A stretch of DNA of 64,000 bases from an uncultured Fretibacterium sp. (GCA_946183145.1 CAMGZM010000004.1:62001-126000), one strand, 5' to 3'. Shown: positions 16,376-25,593, counted from the stretch's first letter. A program made the numbers and translations. The notes: a model not told the origin generated them from the sequence alone.

Positions 16376-16396
16376 CCCCTCCGTTTGTGGAAGGGG
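16376..16396 (-). terminator. Terminator of the zinc-transport operon
   Basis: CCCCTTCC/GGAGGGG hairpin on the minus strand followed by TAATTTTTT, just past the stop of the last gene of the cluster. Confidence 0.85.
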
Positions 16397-16403
16397 CAAA
16401 ATT

Positions 16404-16802
16404 CTACATTAATTCAGCGTCGCTCAACCGGCAGAATGTATCCTCACCGTCTTTATACTGCTCGAATTTTCCCATCACCGTAATCATGTCGCCGACTTTG
16501 GGATATTTCCCCGACTTAAGCACGAAATCCACGCCGATCATGCAGCACATTGAGCCGTCTATCAACACAACCGCGTAATAATCTTTTCCCGTGTCGTCAT
16601 CATGAGTGGAGTCGCAGAAGCCCTTCACCTTGATGATTTTACCCTCGTAAGCTGGAGGATTGCACATTACGTTGAAGAGTCCCGAATACGCCATAACGCC
16701 GTTCATTTTCGACAGGTCAACATCAGGCTTGATTTTCGCGCAAGCAGACGTAACCGCAAACATCATCACAATAATTACAGCGCACATAAATTTTTTCATC
16801 AT
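16404..16802 (-). CDS. Small exported protein of the zinc cluster
   Basis: A 132-residue protein with a signal peptide (about residues 1-21, ending TSACA, a possible lipobox). The mature part is beta-rich and resembles small OB-fold proteins (GKIIKVKGFCD, then VGDMITVMGKF), with four Cys (C47, C63, CC near 86, C124). The start overlaps the znuB stop by one base (TAATG), a strong sign of translational coupling. A periplasmic role in metal handling is inferred from this position only. GGGAGG precedes two possible ATG starts three bases apart. Confidence 0.78.
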   Translation of the reverse strand: MMKKFMCAVIIVMMFAVTSACAKIKPDVDLSKMNGVMAYSGLFNVMCNPPAYEGKIIKVKGFCDSTHDDDTGKDYYAVVLIDGSMCCMIGVDFVLKSGKYPKVGDMITVMGKFEQYKDGEDTFCRLSDAELM

Positions 16803-17641
16803 TAACGCCTCCCTAAAATTTTTCCCATCACAAAGAATACTGCGAACATAATCATATCAGCCGCCGCTATCGTTGAGCCTACTGGAGTCCCCGCAAGAAT
16901 TGACACGAGCATTCCCGCAAGAGCGCATGACACGGAGATTATTGCAGAAGAAATTGTTACGGCCATGAAGCTCCGGAAGACTCGCATTGCCGACAACGCC
17001 GGAAAAACTACGAGCGCGGAAATCAGCAATGCCCCCGCAAGTTTCATCGACAATACGATTACGACCGCTGTTATTACGGCTGTGAAAACGTTGCAGAGTT
17101 TCGCATTTGTCCCGCAGGCTGTTGAAAATTCCTCATCAAACGTTACAGCAAATATCCTGTTGTAGAAGTACACGAACAATATCACCGTTACTGCTGAGAG
17201 TATCACGCAGAGTCTCACGTCATTTTCTGAGAGAGTCAATATTGACGTTGAGCCGAAAAGAGTCGTGCATACATCGCCGGAAATATTAGAGGATGACGGA
17301 AATACATTCATCAGCAAGTACCCAACAGCAAGCGAACTCACAGACAGCATTGCGACAGCGGCATCACCTTTTACGGCGGAATTTCGTCCAGACTTCAGCA
17401 GAATCACAGCGCATATTATTGTTACAGCGAGGATAAACGGCATGTCGTCAGAAAACCCAATCACAGCGGCGGCGGCCATAGCACCAAAAGCGACATGTGA
17501 AAGCCCGTCCCCGATGAATGAGAATCTCCGCAGCACTAACACGACTCCCAATAATGACGAGCATAACGCGATTAACACGCCGACAATCAGAGTATTCTGC
17601 ACGAACGGGAACGCAAGATACATAGACAATTTTTCGGCCAT
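16802..17641 (-). CDS. znuB: Zinc/manganese ABC transporter permease
   Basis: A 279-residue membrane protein of the ABC-3 family with about eight helices. Typical segments are the early SLLGVVLVLRRFSFIGDGLSHVAFG stretch (residues 26-50) and the later MKLAGALLISALVVFPA. It forms the channel of a metal importer with ZnuC and ZnuA. It starts 2 bp after the ATPase gene and ends on the start of the small exported gene, all in one operon. Zinc rather than manganese is favoured by the His-rich loop of the partner ZnuA. Confidence 0.92.
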   Translation of the reverse strand: MAEKLSMYLAFPFVQNTLIVGVLIALCSSLLGVVLVLRRFSFIGDGLSHVAFGAMAAAAVIGFSDDMPFILAVTIICAVILLKSGRNSAVKGDAAVAMLSVSSLAVGYLLMNVFPSSSNISGDVCTTLFGSTSILTLSENDVRLCVILSAVTVILFVYFYNRIFAVTFDEEFSTACGTNAKLCNVFTAVITAVVIVLSMKLAGALLISALVVFPALSAMRVFRSFMAVTISSAIISVSCALAGMLVSILAGTPVGSTIAAADMIMFAVFFVMGKILGRR

Positions 17642-17643
17642 GA

Positions 17644-18267
17644 TTACGCCCTCCCAAGTGTCAAAACGCGAGTCGCATACTTCATTGATGACTCTGTGTC
17701 GTGTGAGATCATTATCACCGTCATTCCCTCCGTGTTAAGCTCATGAATTACCCTGTACATTTCTTTTGCTGACTGAGAGTCGAGTCCCGCAACAGGCTCA
17801 TCAAGGAACATGATTTTACGCCCCGCGCATAATGCCCGCGAGATTAACACCCTCTGACGCTGCCCGCCGGATAATTCGCGGTAAGATTTTCGCGACAACT
17901 CAGCGATATTCATTCTCATCATGGCCGACTCTGCCGACTCTTTCTCGTGCTGACTGTAGAAAGGCCGCAATCCTAATCTCCCCTGAAAGCCTGACATTAC
18001 AACTTCACTCACAGACGCGGGAAAATCCTTCTGCAAATCATTCTGTTGTGGAACGTAACCGACATCACCCGCGCCCGCATGAATCTTCACGCTTCCTGAC
18101 AACGGCGGAATGAGTCCCAAAAGAGTCTTCATGAGCGTAGATTTCCCCGAACCGTTAGGGCCTGTGATGCAGAGATAATCCCCGGCGTTCACAGAGAGAT
18201 TCAGACCGCTGATTATTGGCGTTGTGTAGCCTGCTGAAAGGTTATGAGTCTCAATCGCAATCATCAA
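17644..18267 (-). CDS. znuC: Zinc/manganese ABC transporter ATPase
   Basis: A 207-residue ATPase, short but complete: Walker A GPNGSGKST (residues about 34-42), Q-loop VPQQNDLQ, signature LSGGQRQR, Walker B IMFLDEPVAGLD and H-loop SHD. It powers metal uptake through ZnuB. Its ATG overlaps the znuA stop by 4 bases and it ends 2 bp before znuB. Confidence 0.93.
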   Translation of the reverse strand: MMIAIETHNLSAGYTTPIISGLNLSVNAGDYLCITGPNGSGKSTLMKTLLGLIPPLSGSVKIHAGAGDVGYVPQQNDLQKDFPASVSEVVMSGFQGRLGLRPFYSQHEKESAESAMMRMNIAELSRKSYRELSGGQRQRVLISRALCAGRKIMFLDEPVAGLDSQSAKEMYRVIHELNTEGMTVIMISHDTESSMKYATRVLTLGRA

Positions 18268-19217
18268 TTCAACGCTTCTTTCAGGACACCGAGATTTGAG
18301 CGCATTACGCCGAGATAAGTTTTTCCCGCGTCAATGTCTCTTTTTGCGGCTGACTGCATAGAGTCGAGAACGAGAATTTTACGGCCATGATTCTTTGAGC
18401 TGCTTATTACTGTTTCGGCGATTTTGTGATTCGCTCCGTCAATCTTTATGACGCAGGGGAGATTGAGTTCGTCTGACTTTTGCGCGAGGAATATTACTGT
18501 CTCAAAGCTGGCTTCACTCTCTGCGCTGCAACCTGAGAACGCCGCGTAATATTTCAGCCCGTAATCATCAGCCAAATACCTGAATGGGAATCTGTCAGCA
18601 ACAAGAATGATTTTGCGCTCAGAGTCTTTCACCATTGAGGCATATTCTTTGTCGAGAGATGATAATTTCTCGGCGTAAGTCCCTGCGTTTGAGGCGTAAA
18701 TATCTTTGCGGGACGGGTCAATCTCCGAGAGAGTCTCCGCTAATTTCCGGCAGATTATTCCCGCGTTCCTCAGTGAAAGCCATATATGCTCGTCAGGCTC
18801 TGCGTGTTCGTGTTCATGTTCATGTTCGTGATGATGTTCGTGATTATCCTGCATACCTTCAACAAATTCCTCTGTCTTTACGTTTGAGCCAAGAATATCG
18901 AGAAGGTTGATGACGCGCCGTGATTTTTTGCCGGGAATTTTGAGCGCGTTTTCAGCCCATTCATCTGACTCGCCTCCAACGTAAACGAACAAATCAGACT
19001 CGGCAATCCTCATAATGTCCTCTGCTGAAGGCTGGTAGCTGTGAAGATCCGCACCGCTGTCAAGCAATAGCGTAATGTCGTTGCTGACTCCCTTTGAGAT
19101 TTCGCGAACCCAGTCATAAACCGGGAATATTGAGACTGTTATACGAGCCGCGCAACATGGACTTGCAATCATAACCGCAAGAAATGACGCAGTGAAAAGT
19201 GAAAATATTTTCCTCAT
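18264..19217 (-). CDS. znuA: Zinc-binding periplasmic protein ZnuA
   Basis: A 317-residue cluster A-I metal-binding protein with a signal peptide (about residues 1-22, ending PCCAA). Conserved metal-site elements are the His in DSGADLHSYQPS, the His in DEHIWLS, the Arg-Phe region DRFPFRYLADDYGL and a late Asp. A loop of alternating His and Glu (around residues 133-150, ten or so His) is the mark of zinc-specific ZnuA proteins. The frame opens at 19250, but GGAGG 8 bases before the ATG at 19217 and the start of the signal peptide fix that start. Confidence 0.94.
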   Translation of the reverse strand: MRKIFSLFTASFLAVMIASPCCAARITVSIFPVYDWVREISKGVSNDITLLLDSGADLHSYQPSAEDIMRIAESDLFVYVGGESDEWAENALKIPGKKSRRVINLLDILGSNVKTEEFVEGMQDNHEHHHEHEHEHEHAEPDEHIWLSLRNAGIICRKLAETLSEIDPSRKDIYASNAGTYAEKLSSLDKEYASMVKDSERKIILVADRFPFRYLADDYGLKYYAAFSGCSAESEASFETVIFLAQKSDELNLPCVIKIDGANHKIAETVISSSKNHGRKILVLDSMQSAAKRDIDAGKTYLGVMRSNLGVLKEALN

Positions 19218-19298
19218 GAATAAATCCTCCATATGAATACACATAACCATAGCCCGAAGTGAATCAGGCCGGGAATTTTGCGCCGTTAAGTTTGTGAT

Positions 19299-19586
19299 TT
19301 AGTCCGTGAGTTTCACTTTGAGTGTGATTAGTGTTGACGGTAATACGAGGATTTTTGCTGACGTAATTATGACTGTGAAGAGGATTAGCGCGTGAATTGA
19401 GGAGTTTGCGTTTTGGGTGTGATATGTGAGATTTTGTATTGCGTTATGGCAAATTGCGATGCAGAAACACACGGGGCATTCATCGCCTGGGCATTCGTGA
19501 TTTTTTTCGAGGACAATGAAAGCACAGCCGCAAATGAACGCCGAACATAATAATATTGCTGTGAGTATTGCTGTAACGCGCTTCAT
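19299..19586 (-). CDS. Small membrane protein with Cys/His motif, upstream of znuA
   Basis: A 95-residue protein with an N-terminal hydrophobic helix (or signal ending CGCAF), a Cys/His-rich loop HECPGDECPVCFCIAICH (residues about 29-46) and a second hydrophobic helix near residue 65-90. The loop could bind zinc, which would fit its place 81 bp before znuA on the same strand. The ATG at 19586 has no ribosome site, but TGC-TATAAT ends 7 bases before it, so the mRNA may be leaderless. A GTG at 19628 is an alternative start. Family not firmly recognised. Confidence 0.65.
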   Translation of the reverse strand: MKRVTAILTAILLCSAFICGCAFIVLEKNHECPGDECPVCFCIAICHNAIQNLTYHTQNANSSIHALILFTVIITSAKILVLPSTLITLKVKLTD

Positions 19587-19593
19587 GATTAAG

Positions 19594-19602
19594 ATTATAG
19601 CA
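19594..19602 (-). promoter_or_regulatory. Extended -10 promoter candidate
   Basis: TGC-TATAAT on the minus strand, with its predicted start at or next to the ATG at 19586. No good -35 element is seen, as expected for extended -10 promoters. Confidence 0.4.
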
Positions 19603-19658
19603 TGAGAAAAAGAAAGCTCTGATTTCACCTTGCGGGAATAATATCACGGCATGAAAAA

Positions 19659-19688
19659 GCAGGGTTAAAGATTTCTCCCGCTCCCTGC
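19659..19688 (-). terminator. Terminator of the giant LRR / 44-codon operon
   Basis: Minus-strand hairpin GCAGGG/CCCTGC followed by TTTTT (19654-19658). Confidence 0.8.
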
Positions 19689-19704
19689 AATTTCACATTA
19701 CACG

Positions 19705-19839
19705 CTAGAACAGATTGAACACGCTGCTTAATGACGCTCCCTCGTCGATGGGAAGAGGATTAACGGGTTTAATGCTCGTTTTTATTACGTCCTCAGCCTC
19801 AAAATATATTATCTCAATTGCGGGCTTCTCATATTTCAT
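19705..19839 (-). CDS. 44-residue conserved-looking small protein
   Basis: A short gene starting at ATG 19839, with GGGAGG about 10 bases upstream and ending at TAG 19705-19707. The product starts MKYEKPAIEIIYFEAEDVI and continues KTSIKPVNPLPIDEGAS, ending SSVFNLF. The N-terminal pattern resembles small proteins of unknown function seen in gut Firmicutes (MKYxKPxIEVxxFxxEDVI..TS). There is no signal peptide or helix. It begins 16 bp after the stop of the giant LRR gene and is followed by the terminator, so it is cotranscribed with it. A precursor peptide or a small partner of export is possible; function unknown. Confidence 0.65.
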   Translation of the reverse strand: MKYEKPAIEIIYFEAEDVIKTSIKPVNPLPIDEGASLSSVFNLF

Positions 19840-19855
19840 TGTGTCTTGCCTCCCT

Positions 19856-22800
19856 TCACTGATTATTATTTTCCCAATACGCTTTTGCTGCTTTGTAGTA
19901 TTTGTACAGGGAAGTTACAGCCTTCTTCATGTTGTCGTTGTATTTTTCAGAGTTGAGGATTGTATTCACGTATGACAATGCGGAGACTTTCACGTCAAAT
20001 TCTCCTTTGTCCGTAACAACCCGTATAATGTTCGTGTAATCGAGTCTGTGAGCAGGAATCCCCGAAATCTGAACGAGGTAACGCCCGTCTGATTGTTTCA
20101 CGGCGATATTTGCGCTAGTGTCTGTGATGCCGATAACCCCGCGTGAATATGCTGAAACATTCCCGTTGTAATCATCATTAGGGCGAATGAAAAGCTCAAT
20201 AATCGTATCAGCGTCAAGCGCGAGCCTGTAGCCTATGCTCTTTATGCCCGAATTGCCGACGTTCCACGATTTTGCGTAATCCTCTACAGCCTGCCTTGCC
20301 TCCTCAATGTCTGAAGCTGTGTAGACGTTCGCGGCTTGTGTTTCTATATGATCTTTTCCGATTGTCCAGCCGTTTACTTCAGCGAGGGCAATTTGCGCGT
20401 AATGCCCGTAATCCTTCATTGCTCCGACAACATTCTTCAGGAGTTCGGGAGTTGTTGACGCGTAATAATATTTGTCGAGGTAATCCGTGAGCTTGTATGT
20501 ATGTTCGACTGTGAGGCCGTTCCCGTAATGAAGCGTGGCTGTGATAGGGTCTGCCATCTGCACGGAAGTTACGCAGCATCGGAAGCCGTAATACGTTCCT
20601 AATTTCCCGGCGGCTGTGAATGAGGGATCATATTCCTGCGTTGGGTTATATGATGTGTCATTGAGTATCTTGAAATTCACATAGCTGCTGTTATAGTTCA
20701 CACCAGAAATTTCCGGCATGTACGCATAGAAGTTGACAACTATTATTCCGTCAAGATCGGGCTGATGAGCTTTGAACTCCGGCGCAATGTCGTCTTCTGT
20801 TTTCTTGATGACTGTAACACCATAATCATAGCTGAAAATTGTCAGATTAGAACGGTCAGAAATGTATATCTCCGTCAATTTGTTGTTCCTGCAGTACAGA
20901 CGCGTTAAAGCAGTATTTTTGCTCACGTCAAGCTCGGTCAGCTGATTGCCGTTGCAGCTCAGAAACTCCAGCGCAGTTAAGTACTCAACACCTTTTAGTG
21001 AGGTAATATCTTGGTAACCTACGAGTATTGTCTTTGCCGCCACAATCTCCGAAGTACTCAGGTAACCGTTTTTGTCCTTGTCAAAAGTTGTGCTGACATA
21101 TTCCCTGAATACAGAATCAGGAAAATTCAAAGAGGAAATTGCAACTTCTGATGTCTCACTGCTACTTCCTGCTGAAACGATATTGACTGTGAAAGTTTTT
21201 GACACACTTCCCGCTGTATTCGCAGCCGTTACTGTTACGCTGTATGTTCCTGATGATGCAGGAGTACCGCTTATTGTTCCAGAGCTTGAGCATGAAAGCC
21301 CGCCCGGTAAACCTGACGCGCTCCATGTGATCGGAGTCGTACCCGTTGCGCTGAGAGTCGCGGAATATGCAGTGCCTTTTTTGCCGGAAGGAAGACTCGT
21401 AGTTGTGATAGAAGGCACGGTAACTGATGAAGCTGCGGTGTTTACGGTTAGGGTGAAAGATTTGCTGTCAGACCCTGCCGGATTTGTCGCATTGATATTT
21501 ACCGTGAAAGTGCCTGATTCTGTCGGAGTGCCTGTTATTGTCCCGGTATTCAATACACACAGCCCTGAAGGAAGCCCCGATACGCTCCATGTGATCGGAG
21601 TATCGCCTTCTGCGCTGAGACTTGCGGAATATGCCGTACCTTTTTTGCCGGAAGGAAGACTTGTAGTTGTGATTGACGGAGCTGCTGACTTCTTTTCGGT
21701 AATTGTAACACCATAATCATAGGTGAAACTTGTCAGATTATAACGGTTAGAAATATAGATTTTCGTCAGTTTGTTGTTCCTGCAGGACAGACGCGTTAAA
21801 GCAGTATTTTTGCTCACGTCAAGCTCGGTCAGCTGATTGCCGTTGCAGCTCAGAAACTCCAGCGCAGTTAAGTACTCAACACCTTTTAGTGAGGTAATAT
21901 CTTTGTAACCTACGATTATTGTCTTTGCCGCCGCAATCTCCGAAGTACCCAGATAGCCGTTTCCGTTCTTGTCAAAGTTTGCGCTGACATAATTTCTGAA
22001 TACAGAATCAGGAAAATTCAACGAAGAAATCTCAACGCCGATATTAATGGTAGTAATATCATCTGTAACAAAACCGTTCTTGACAGTAATATGATCTGTA
22101 ATCAAGCTTGCCGGCACAGAATAAAGATCAACTCTTGTAACTATTCTTGCCAGATAAGGACAGTCAGAAATATCAAGTTCCGTCAGTTTGTTGTTCTCGC
22201 ACTGCAAATAGTACAGATCGGTATTTTCGTTCAAGTATAGATTTGTCAGCTGGTTGTCATTGCACCGAAGGATTATTAAATCTGTACAATAGCCAACGTA
22301 AAGATCGCTCAGTTGGTTATTATTGCACTCCAGATACTTAAGGGCGGTGTTCTCGCTGCTCAAGTTAAGCTTTGTCAGCTGGTTATTATTGCACCGCAGA
22401 GACTTAAGGGCGGTATTATTGCTAACGTTAAGCTCTGTCAGCTGGTTGTTCTCGCAGTACAGACACGTCAGCGCGGTGTTTTTGCCCACATCAAGGGCTG
22501 TAAGCTGATTGTAGCTGCACGCCAGAGCATCAAGAGCGGTATTCTTGCTCACATTAAGTTCGGTTAACTGATTGTGATTACATCCTAAAGAGATTAGGGC
22601 AGTGAAGTACTCAACACCTTTTAATGAGGTGATGCCTTTTTCTGTAACCTCGATATCCTTTGCTGCTGCAATCTCTGAAGTACTCAGGCAGCCGTCCCCA
22701 TTACTGTCAAATTCACTTATAACATATTCCCTGAATACAGTGTCCGGGAAACTCGTAGAATCAACCGCAATACCGCCCTTGAGGACGACAGTAACACCTT

Positions 22801-25378
22801 CATCACGCTCAATCCCATTTTCTTGTTTCGTACAGCCGGACATATCAACCTTAGACAGCTTGTTGTTTTTACAGTTCAGGTACTTCAGAGCGGTATTCCT
22901 GCTTAAATCAAGCTCGGTCAGCTCATTGTTTCTGCAATCCAGATATGTTAAAGCTGTGAAGTGTTCGATGCCCTTCAATGACTTCATTTTTGTGCCGTTA
23001 TAGCCAGATACCAAATCAATCGTTTTTGCTGACGAAATCTCTGGCACATCGAGGTAACCGTTTTTGTCCTTGTCAATTTTATCGCTGACATACGACCTGA
23101 ACGCATCATCCGGGAAATTCGTGGAATCGACTGCTACGAAATCATGATAAAACGTACTCAGATTAGGACAGCCTGATATGTCAAGTGTGGTCAGCTTGTT
23201 GTTCCGGCAATAAAGAGAACTCAGCTTTGTATTGCTTCCCAGCTTTAGCGAAGTCAGCTTGTTGTTGTCGCAATCAATTTGAGTTAAAGCGGTGTTCTTG
23301 CTCAGGTCAAGAGTCGTAAGCTCATTGTTATGGCATTTCAGAGTTGTTAAGGCAGTGTTCTTGCTTACGTCAAGTTCGGTAAGCTGGTTGTTGTAACACC
23401 AAAGAGTCGTCAAAGCGATGTTACTTCCCAGCTTTAGCGAAGTCAGTTTGTTGTCGTAGCACTCAATTCGGGTTAATGCGGTGTTCTTGCTAACGTCTAG
23501 AGTCGTAAGCTCATTGTAGCGGCAATCCAGAGTCGTTAAGGCCGTGAAGTGTTCGATGCCATTCAATGACTTCACCTTTGTACCGTTATAGCCGTAACTC
23601 AAATTAATCGTTTTTATTGATGAAATCTCTGAATCGCTGAGAGAGCCGTTTTTGTCCTTGTCAATTTTATCGCTGACGTATGACCTGAACGCAGAATCCG
23701 GGAAATTTGTGTCATCGATTGCTACGAAATCATCATGATAAAACGATGTCAGCTTAGGACAGCCCGATGTGTCAACCGAGGTTAATTTGTTGTTTCTGCA
23801 ATCAAGATACCACAGCACGCTGTTGCTTCCCAGCTTTAGCGAGATCAGCTGGTTGTCGTTGCAGTGCAGAGACGTTAAAGCGGTGTTTTTGCTCACATCA
23901 AGCGCGGTCAGCTGGTTGTTGTAGCAGTACAGATACTTTAAAGCGGTGTTCTTGCTCACATCAAACGTTGTCAGCTGGTTGTCGTAGCAGTACAGAGACG
24001 TTAACGCGGTGTTCTTGCTCACATCAAGAGTTGTCAGCTGATTGTTGTAGCACTCCAGATACTTTAAAGCGGTGTTCTTGCTCACATCAAACGTTGTCAG
24101 CTGGTTGTCGTAGCAGTATAGCTCAGTCAAAGCGGTGTTCTTGCTCACATCAAGAGTCGTAAGCTCATTGTAGCGGCAATCCAGAGTCGTTAAGGCCGTG
24201 AAGTGTTCGATGCCTTTCAATGACTTCACCTTTGTACCGTTATAGCCGTAACTCAAATCAATTTCTTTTGCTGACGAAATCTCCGACACACTTAAACAGC
24301 CGTTTCCATCCTGATCAAGATAGTAGCTGACATACGACATGAACGCGGCATCCGGGAAATTTGCGGAGTTGACTGCTAGTCCGATTTTGGGTTCGCCGAA
24401 ATCATCATGCAGAAACGTGGTCAGATTAGGACAGCCTGAAGTATCAAGCGCGGTCATCTTATTGTTCTTGCAATCAATGTAACCCAGTTTTGTATTATTG
24501 CTCACGTCAAGAGTCGCCAGTTGGTTGTTAGCGCAGCCTAGAGACGTTAAAGCGGTGTTTTTGCTCACATCAAGAGTCGTCAACTGGTTGTTCCCGCAGC
24601 TAAGGTGACTCAGCTTTGTGTTGGTGTCCAATTTTAGCGAAGCCAGCTGGTTGTTATTGCAGTACAGAGTTGTTAAAGCGGTGTTTTTACTCACATCAAG
24701 AGTCATCAGAATGTTGCCGTTGCAGTACAGAGTTGTTAAAGCAGTATTCTTGCTCACATCAAGAGTCGTCAGACTGTTGCCGTTGCAGTACAGAGTCGTT
24801 AAGGCTGTGAAGTGTTCAATGCCCTTCAATGAGGTAATATAGCTGTACTGTAAATAAATCTCCTTAGCTGATGAAATCTCTGATGCACTGAGATAGCCGT
24901 TGTTGTCCGTGTCAAAATTATCGCTAACATACGACTTTAAATCAATATCCGGGAAATTCGTGGCGTTGATTGCTATTCCGCTAACTGAAGGCTTCGGATT
25001 GTTCGGATTGTTTGGATCGTTATTGTTATTGCCGCCGCCGTCCCCTGCTGCTATGGTGATGGTGAAACTTTTTGACGCGCTTCCGCTCTTGCTGCTGACA
25101 CGGATAGTGATTGAATACAAGCCTTCTCTTGTCGGCGTTCCTGAGAGGCTGGCACTTGCTCCGAAACCGCTGAAACTCAAACCGGGCACGCTTCCTGTCA
25201 TGCTCCAGTTCAAAAGTGATGACGTTGAGAACATAACGCCGAAGCTTGCGCTGTACGATTTGCCTACTTTGCCGCTACCCGGACTTCCGGTGATTGACAT
25301 GTTCGCTGTAATCGCCCACGCACAAGAAGACAACGCAATAGTATACGCAAATACTAACACAACGATATATTTTTTCAT
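19856..25378 (-). CDS. Giant exported EF-hand/LRR/Ig-like surface protein
   Basis: A 1840-residue secreted protein. In order: signal peptide (1-23, ending SCAWA); a putative-Ig (He_PIG-like) domain (24-115); an Asn/Pro linker; then seven modules. Each module starts with NFPDxxFRxYVS plus a Ca-binding loop like DKDKNGYLSxSE and continues with 21-residue LRRs (LTxLDVSKNTALTxLxCxxN). Two more Ig-like domains separate modules 6 and 7. Residues about 1530-1840 form a C-terminal domain that recurs in the protein at 51653-54982. AGGAGG 7 bases before ATG 25378 sets the start. A calcium-dependent binding surface is likely. No Synerg-CTERM is present, so it may be released or held by the C-terminal domain. 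Confidence 0.9.
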   Translation of the reverse strand: MKKYIVVLVFAYTIALSSCAWAITANMSITGSPGSGKVGKSYSASFGVMFSTSSLLNWSMTGSVPGLSFSGFGASASLSGTPTREGLYSITIRVSSKSGSASKSFTITIAAGDGGGNNNNDPNNPNNPKPSVSGIAINATNFPDIDLKSYVSDNFDTDNNGYLSASEISSAKEIYLQYSYITSLKGIEHFTALTTLYCNGNSLTTLDVSKNTALTTLYCNGNILMTLDVSKNTALTTLYCNNNQLASLKLDTNTKLSHLSCGNNQLTTLDVSKNTALTSLGCANNQLATLDVSNNTKLGYIDCKNNKMTALDTSGCPNLTTFLHDDFGEPKIGLAVNSANFPDAAFMSYVSYYLDQDGNGCLSVSEISSAKEIDLSYGYNGTKVKSLKGIEHFTALTTLDCRYNELTTLDVSKNTALTELYCYDNQLTTFDVSKNTALKYLECYNNQLTTLDVSKNTALTSLYCYDNQLTTFDVSKNTALKYLYCYNNQLTALDVSKNTALTSLHCNDNQLISLKLGSNSVLWYLDCRNNKLTSVDTSGCPKLTSFYHDDFVAIDDTNFPDSAFRSYVSDKIDKDKNGSLSDSEISSIKTINLSYGYNGTKVKSLNGIEHFTALTTLDCRYNELTTLDVSKNTALTRIECYDNKLTSLKLGSNIALTTLWCYNNQLTELDVSKNTALTTLKCHNNELTTLDLSKNTALTQIDCDNNKLTSLKLGSNTKLSSLYCRNNKLTTLDISGCPNLSTFYHDFVAVDSTNFPDDAFRSYVSDKIDKDKNGYLDVPEISSAKTIDLVSGYNGTKMKSLKGIEHFTALTYLDCRNNELTELDLSRNTALKYLNCKNNKLSKVDMSGCTKQENGIERDEGVTVVLKGGIAVDSTSFPDTVFREYVISEFDSNGDGCLSTSEIAAAKDIEVTEKGITSLKGVEYFTALISLGCNHNQLTELNVSKNTALDALACSYNQLTALDVGKNTALTCLYCENNQLTELNVSNNTALKSLRCNNNQLTKLNLSSENTALKYLECNNNQLSDLYVGYCTDLIILRCNDNQLTNLYLNENTDLYYLQCENNKLTELDISDCPYLARIVTRVDLYSVPASLITDHITVKNGFVTDDITTINIGVEISSLNFPDSVFRNYVSANFDKNGNGYLGTSEIAAAKTIIVGYKDITSLKGVEYLTALEFLSCNGNQLTELDVSKNTALTRLSCRNNKLTKIYISNRYNLTSFTYDYGVTITEKKSAAPSITTTSLPSGKKGTAYSASLSAEGDTPITWSVSGLPSGLCVLNTGTITGTPTESGTFTVNINATNPAGSDSKSFTLTVNTAASSVTVPSITTTSLPSGKKGTAYSATLSATGTTPITWSASGLPGGLSCSSSGTISGTPASSGTYSVTVTAANTAGSVSKTFTVNIVSAGSSSETSEVAISSLNFPDSVFREYVSTTFDKDKNGYLSTSEIVAAKTILVGYQDITSLKGVEYLTALEFLSCNGNQLTELDVSKNTALTRLYCRNNKLTEIYISDRSNLTIFSYDYGVTVIKKTEDDIAPEFKAHQPDLDGIIVVNFYAYMPEISGVNYNSSYVNFKILNDTSYNPTQEYDPSFTAAGKLGTYYGFRCCVTSVQMADPITATLHYGNGLTVEHTYKLTDYLDKYYYASTTPELLKNVVGAMKDYGHYAQIALAEVNGWTIGKDHIETQAANVYTASDIEEARQAVEDYAKSWNVGNSGIKSIGYRLALDADTIIELFIRPNDDYNGNVSAYSRGVIGITDTSANIAVKQSDGRYLVQISGIPAHRLDYTNIIRVVTDKGEFDVKVSALSYVNTILNSEKYNDNMKKAVTSLYKYYKAAKAYWENNNQ
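20881..21130. repeat. Intragenic repeat, copy 1
   Basis: Nearly identical to 21772-22021 (offset 891 bp, 297 codons), covering the end of one LRR module and its EF-hand start. Only scattered base changes are visible, so this is a recent in-frame duplication or gene conversion. Confidence 0.8.
21772..22021. repeat. Intragenic repeat, copy 2
   Basis: Partner of 20881-21130. Both encode an LRR plus EF-hand block of the giant protein. Confidence 0.8.
23478..24260. repeat. 63-bp LRR array and 654-bp module repeat
   Basis: Within the giant gene, 63-bp units (21 codons, core GTTCTTGCTCACATCAA) repeat in tandem. A longer block around 23478-23605 recurs at 24132-24259 with few changes (offset 654 bp, 218 codons). 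All offsets are multiples of three, so the reading frame is preserved. Confidence 0.75.
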
Positions 25379-25593
25379 GAGCATACCTCCTTTTATGAAT
25401 TTTTCTGAACCTGCAAAAAGAATACAGAATACACATGACCGCCCCCCTGCCTTATGGTATAATGAAACAATAAGACAAGGGAGACAAGAAGATTCCACCT
25501 TCTTGACATGTGTAAATAATATGAAATTCTTAACCGATAAAATTATAACACAACCCTTGTTTTTTTATGGCCAAATTCCGCCCACACACGCAC

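Noticed and set aside
21072-21716. 214-codon open frame on the plus strand
   Set aside because: It mirrors the Ig-like region of the giant minus-strand gene, has no ribosome site and arises from that gene's codon use.
23770-24150. Short regular repeats with a constant core as an array
   Set aside because: They are 63-bp units coding 21-residue LRRs in the minus-strand giant gene.
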